Positions 5,557 to 8,712 of a stretch of DNA of 8,712 bases are shown one piece after another (within the stretch, counting starts at the first letter, position 1; every line of letters starts with the position of its first letter). The position numbers were made by a program, and so were the translations under genes. Below the pieces are notes generated by a model that saw nothing but the letters and a program-made list of their open reading frames with translations, was not told where the DNA came from and did no database searches. The stretch covers positions 1-8,712 of the forward strand of contig JAASTF010000120.1 of assembly GCA_021767525.1 (NCBI GenBank), read 5' to 3'. Source of the stretch: Paracoccaceae bacterium. GTDB lineage: Bacteria; Pseudomonadota; Alphaproteobacteria; Rhodobacterales; Rhodobacteraceae.

Positions 5557-6759
5557 ATGTCCTTTCTGTCACAGACGCTTTCTCGCGTAAAACCGTCACC
5601 CACCATCGCAATGTCGAACAAGGCCGCGGAATTGAAGGCCCAGGGCCGTGACATCATCGGACTTAGCGCGGGCGAACCAGATTTCGACACGCCCGAACAC
5701 ATCCGCGCCGCTGGAATCGCCGCGATCGAGGCGGGCCATACCCGGTACACCCAGGTCGATGGCATCCCCGAGCTGAAGCAGGCGATCTGCGACAAGTTCG
5801 CCCGCGACAACGGCCTGACCTACGCGCCGTCGCAGGTCACCGTGGGCACCGGCGGCAAACAGGTGCTGTATAACGCCCTGATGGCCACGCTGAACCCGGG
5901 CGACGAGGTGGTGATCCCCGCGCCCTACTGGGTCAGCTATCCCGACATGGTGTTGCTGGCCGGCGGACAACCCGTGTTCATCGAGGCGCAGCTGGAAAAC
6001 CGGTTCAAGATCACCGCCCAGCAGCTTGAGGCCGCGATCACGCGAAACACCAAGTGGTTCCTGTTCAACTCGCCCTCGAACCCCACCGGCGCGGGTTATA
6101 GCCATGACGAGCTGAAGGCGCTGACCGACGTTTTGCTGCGCCACCCGCATGTGCATGTGCTGACCGACGATATGTATGAACACCTGGCCTATGACGGGTT
6201 CGAATTCTGCACGCCGGCGCAGGTCGAACCGCAGCTTTACGACCGCACCCTGACGGTCAACGGCGTGTCAAAGGCCTATTGCATGACGGGCTGGCGCATC
6301 GGCTATGCCGCGGGCCCCGAGCCGCTGATCGCCGCCATGCGCAAGGTGCAGTCGCAATCCACCTCGAACCCCTGTTCGATCAGCCAATGGGCGGCGGTGG
6401 CCGCGCTTAAAGGCCCGCATGATTTCATCGCGCAGAACAACACCGCCTTCGCGCGCCGACGCAACCTGGTGGTGGATGCGCTGAACGCGATCCCCGGCAT
6501 CACCTGTCCCCGGCCCGAAGGCGCGTTCTACGTCTATCCGTCGATTGCCGGGCTGATCGGCAAGGCCGCCCCCGATGGAACGGTTATCGATAGCGACGAG
6601 GCCTTTGCCACCGCCCTGCTGGATGCGACCGGCGTGGCGGTGGTGTTCGGGGCCGCCTTCGGCCTGTCGCCCTGTTTCCGTATCAGCTACGCCACATCGG
6701 ACGAGGCACTGGCCGAGGCCTGCAAACGAATTGGCGACTTTTGCGCCAGCTTGGTATAA
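5557..6759 (+). CDS. aatA: Pyridoxal-phosphate aspartate (aspartate/aromatic/prephenate type) aminotransferase, fold type I
   Basis: This 400-residue enzyme transfers the amino group between aspartate (possibly also aromatic amino acids or prephenate) and 2-oxoglutarate using PLP in the cytoplasm. Family landmarks are in order: SAGEPDFDTP near the N-terminus, GTGGKQVLYNAL for phosphate binding, SPSNPTG with Asn175, DDMYEHL with Asp204 (pyridine nitrogen) and Tyr207 (PLP O3'), VSKAYCMTGWRIGY with Schiff-base Lys239, and CFRISYATS with substrate carboxylate-binding Arg375. Length and motif spacing match class Ib (subgroup I-gamma) aspartate aminotransferases such as those of Thermus and rhizobia. 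The ATG at 5557 has a purine-rich GGGGGTGG just upstream. A small gene follows after 34 bases and is probably cotranscribed. Exact substrate preference cannot be read from the sequence. Confidence 0.93.
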   Translation: MSFLSQTLSRVKPSPTIAMSNKAAELKAQGRDIIGLSAGEPDFDTPEHIRAAGIAAIEAGHTRYTQVDGIPELKQAICDKFARDNGLTYAPSQVTVGTGGKQVLYNALMATLNPGDEVVIPAPYWVSYPDMVLLAGGQPVFIEAQLENRFKITAQQLEAAITRNTKWFLFNSPSNPTGAGYSHDELKALTDVLLRHPHVHVLTDDMYEHLAYDGFEFCTPAQVEPQLYDRTLTVNGVSKAYCMTGWRIGYAAGPEPLIAAMRKVQSQSTSNPCSISQWAAVAALKGPHDFIAQNNTAFARRRNLVVDALNAIPGITCPRPEGAFYVYPSIAGLIGKAAPDGTVIDSDEAFATALLDATGVAVVFGAAFGLSPCFRISYATSDEALAEACKRIGDFCASLV

Positions 6760-6793
6760 TCCAAGCGAAACGCTGGAAAGAGCAGGCATCACG

Positions 6794-7213
6794 ATGGCAG
6801 GCGATTTGCCCCCGTATTACTTTCGCGTCCGCGACAACGGTGCCTTCGTGTTCCGCGTCGATACCGAGAACCGGCAACGCCGGATCGAGATGGACCAGAT
6901 CGCCGTCGTCAACATCAACAACGGGCAGATAAAGCCCCACGGCGACCGGGCCCTGACGCAAGAAGACCTGGCCGCGATCCAGGACTGGATGGCCGAGCGG
7001 GTGCGTACCCTGGCCGCGCGCGATCTCGACGATATCTTTCGCGCGGTGGATTACCTGAACCAGACCACCCATTGGGCCCAGGCCCGCGCCACCGAGGAAC
7101 AGCTGGAGCTTGTGACCGACGCGCTGCTTTTGGCGATGCACGATCTGCGCACCGTCCTGGTGCGCAAAAAGGCCGACAGGATGCTGGCGGCGCGCGGCAT
7201 CACCAACGACTGA
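6794..7213 (+). CDS. Small soluble protein of unknown function, probably conserved in Rhodobacterales
   Basis: The 139-residue product has no signal peptide or membrane segment. Residues 7-50 look beta-rich (YYFRVRDNGAFVFRVD, IAVVNINNGQIKP); residues 54-135 are mainly helical and charged, with RDLDDIFRAVDYLNQTTHWA and HDLRTVLVRKKADRM. The even, coding-like composition and the absence of competing genes support it as real. The ATG at 6794 is preceded by AGG (6784-6786) 7 bases upstream and a GGAAAGAG further 5'. It follows the aminotransferase by 34 bases in the same direction. I recall similar proteins in roseobacter genomes without assigned function, but this cannot be checked here. A tail-to-tail gap of 8 bases separates it from the DUF3047 gene. 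Confidence 0.8.
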   Translation: MAGDLPPYYFRVRDNGAFVFRVDTENRQRRIEMDQIAVVNINNGQIKPHGDRALTQEDLAAIQDWMAERVRTLAARDLDDIFRAVDYLNQTTHWAQARATEEQLELVTDALLLAMHDLRTVLVRKKADRMLAARGITND

Positions 7214-7221
7214 CCGGCGGC

Positions 7222-7872
7222 CTAGCGCAGGCGCAACCCCTCGAGCTGTGCGACGATGCGGCTTTGGGTGTCGTCGCTATCGGCCGAAACCGCCACCCCC
7301 ACCAGCGCACCGGGTGCTGTGCCGAAGGCGCGGGCGTGGTCGGCAGCCAGGTTCACCGATTCCGAATGCCGCCCCGTCCCGGCCCCGCGCAGCACCACCG
7401 TCTTGCCGCGATTGCCGAGGTAGGGGCTGGGCAGCACCTGGTTGCGGGCGTGATCGCCACCCCAGACATAGACCAGCACCCGCGCCTCGCGGTCGCGCAA
7501 CAGGCGGCGGATATTGCTCATGCCGCCGCCGCGCTGCGCCTTGTCCTGCGGCAGAAACAGGAAATACAGCGCGATATTGCGGTCATCCCCGCCCTTTTGC
7601 GTCAGGTCCGTGGGCGGCGTGCCCTGCGACACCTGCCAGTGCCAATCGGCCTGCCGCGCCCCGTGAAAGCCGGGCGTCAGCCGCTGCCAGATCAGCGACA
7701 CCGCCCCCTCGGACCGCAGCGCCAGCGTTTCGCCCTGAAAGCTGTAGCTGTTGGGGGCCAGGCGTGAGAATGTCTGCTCTTGCCAGCCCGCGCCGAAGGG
7801 CACGGGGCCCGCGGCGACAGCTGGCAGGGCGGCAAGGCAAAAGGCGGAAAGGGCGGTCAACAGGCGGGGCAT
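7222..7872 (-). CDS. Exported DUF3047 protein
   Basis: The 216-residue product begins with a clear Sec signal peptide (R3, hydrophobic 4-19, cleavage after AVAA at about 21), so a periplasmic place is expected. The mature part matches DUF3047: WHWQV at 77-81, KGGDDRNIALYFLF at 93-106, VYVWGG at 134-139 and GVAVSADSDDTQ at 192-203 are in the expected order. The family is beta-rich and its biochemical role is not established to my knowledge. The ATG at 7872 has AAGG 6 bases upstream. It lies 80 bases downstream of the MATE gene on the same strand, so cotranscription is possible. The gap holds only an imperfect repeat (7892-7911). Confidence 0.87.
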   Translation of the reverse strand: MPRLLTALSAFCLAALPAVAAGPVPFGAGWQEQTFSRLAPNSYSFQGETLALRSEGAVSLIWQRLTPGFHGARQADWHWQVSQGTPPTDLTQKGGDDRNIALYFLFLPQDKAQRGGGMSNIRRLLRDREARVLVYVWGGDHARNQVLPSPYLGNRGKTVVLRGAGTGRHSESVNLAADHARAFGTAPGALVGVAVSADSDDTQSRIVAQLEGLRLR

Positions 7873-7891
7873 GGGGAACCTTCGGCAGATA

Positions 7892-7911
7892 CTGTTCTAA
7901 TGCGAGAATAG
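7892..7911. repeat. Imperfect inverted repeat upstream of the DUF3047 gene
   Basis: CTGTTCT and AGAATAG flank a 6-base centre (AATGCG), with six of seven positions paired. It lies about 20-40 bases before the DUF3047 start and could be an operator or a chance match. There is no T-run to suggest a terminator for the MATE gene. Confidence 0.25.
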
Positions 7912-7952
7912 CCCGCCAAACCACCATGCCCAGCCGCACCACGCAAAGGTGA

Positions 7953-8712
7953 TCAGGCGGCCCGATGCGCCGAAAGGGCTGGCAGGCTGACCCGCCAGAA
8001 CCGCCACATCATGAACACGCCGGCCAGCGCCAGCCCGATGGCCAAGCCCAGCCATACGCCGACACCGCCCATGCCCAGCGGAAAGCCCAGCACATAGCTG
8101 ATCGGCACGCCCACCGCCCAGTAACTCAGCGTGGCGATCACCATCGGCACGCGGGTGTCCTGCACCCCGCGCAGCAGGCCCAGCGCCATCACCTGCGCCG
8201 CATCGACCAGTTGAAACAGCGCGGCTGCCGCCAAAAGGCCGATACCGATGGCCACCACCGCCGCGCGATCGGGGTCGTCGGGCGACAGGAACAGCCCCAT
8301 CAGCGGCGCGGGCGCCAGCAAAAACAGCGCGATGGTCAGCGCAACCATCAGCCCCGACAACGCGATGATCACCTTGCCCCCGCGGCGCAGTCCGTGCAGA
8401 TCGCCGCGGCCCAGCGCCCGGCCCGCCCGCACCGTGGCGGCGTTCGACAGGCCAAGATGCACCATGAACGTGGCCGATGTGATTTGCAGCGCGATGCCAT
8501 GCGCGGCCAGTGGCAAGGTGCCCAGCCATCCCATCATCAATGACGAGGCGGCGAACAGCCCGACCTCGGCCAGGTTGGTGATGCCGATGGGCCAGCCCAG
8601 GCGGAAAACGGCGCCGAACGCCTCCCAATCGGGGCGCCACAGGCGCTGGAACAGCGCGTGCTCGGGGGTGACGAGGGCGGCATAAACGGCCAGGCCAACC
8701 GCCGACACGCCC
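7953..8712 (-). CDS. MATE-family multidrug/sodium efflux transporter (C-terminal 253 residues; cut by window edge)
   Basis: MATE proteins are 12-helix inner-membrane antiporters that export cationic drugs or metabolites using H+ or Na+. The visible part is open to the right edge and ends at TGA (7955-7953). It holds about six transmembrane segments, corresponding to TM7-TM12. The second half-repeat starts near FRLGWPIGITNLAEVGLFAA, with the typical LAAHGIALQITSATFMVHLG segment next (the MATE pattern A-x-x-I-x-x-Q-x-x-x). The loop VRAGRALGRGD and the segment MALGLLRGVQDTRVPM are also characteristic. The last helices end near WRFWRVSL. The N-terminal half is missing, so the coupling ion cannot be judged. 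NorM-like is the closest description. Confidence 0.93.
   Translation of the reverse strand, partial: GVSAVGLAVYAALVTPEHALFQRLWRPDWEAFGAVFRLGWPIGITNLAEVGLFAASSLMMGWLGTLPLAAHGIALQITSATFMVHLGLSNAATVRAGRALGRGDLHGLRRGGKVIIALSGLMVALTIALFLLAPAPLMGLFLSPDDPDRAAVVAIGIGLLAAAALFQLVDAAQVMALGLLRGVQDTRVPMVIATLSYWAVGVPISYVLGFPLGMGGVGVWLGLAIGLALAGVFMMWRFWRVSLPALSAHRAA

Noticed and set aside
7583..7942. Minus-strand open frame overlapping the start of the DUF3047 gene
   Set aside because: It is out of frame with the DUF3047 gene, whose signal peptide and domain motifs are clear.
1..8712. CRISPR array, tRNA/rRNA gene, insertion sequence, prophage or integron
   Set aside because: No regular spaced repeats, cloverleaf-like segments, transposase or integrase motifs, or terminal repeats were seen.

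Overview
The window is GC-rich with strong G/C bias at third codon positions. Gene content points to an alphaproteobacterium of the Rhodobacterales (roseobacter/Rhodobacter type): a flavin-dependent thymidylate synthase, an LdtR-like MarR regulator, SdhE beside an XRE regulator, and DUF1194 and DUF3047 exported proteins. The assignment rests on protein features recognised by eye. No rRNA, tRNA, insertion sequence, CRISPR array or phage gene was seen, and the arrangement looks chromosomal.

Layout: (1) 1-419, minus strand: the N-terminal part of thyX, running off the left edge. (2) 420-644: a divergent intergenic region with an interrupted palindrome of CRP-like spacing. (3) 645-4215, plus strand: four closely packed genes. 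These are a surface-type lipoprotein with a TbpB-like barrel domain, a Slam-type outer-membrane translocon whose start lies inside the lipoprotein gene, a glyoxalase I (gloA), and an exported DUF1194 VWA-like protein starting at TTG. (4) 4209-5471, minus strand: an LdtR-like MarR regulator (its end overlaps the DUF1194 end by 7 bases), then sdhE and an XRE regulator 6 bases apart. (5) 5557-7213, plus strand: an aspartate/aromatic aminotransferase and a small protein of unknown function. (6) 7222-8712, minus strand: an exported DUF3047 protein, preceded by a MATE efflux transporter that runs off the right edge.

The most interesting locus is 645-3030. A lipoprotein with a Slam-substrate-like C-terminal barrel is directly overlapped by a TPR plus beta-barrel protein of the Slam (surface lipoprotein assembly modifier, DUF560) family. 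Slam is best known from Neisseria, where it moves TbpB, fHbp and HpuA to the cell surface. Here the pair has no TonB-dependent receptor beside it, so the cargo's ligand is unknown. The other genes look like housekeeping or accessory functions: thymidylate synthesis, methylglyoxal detoxification, flavinylation of succinate dehydrogenase, transamination and drug export.
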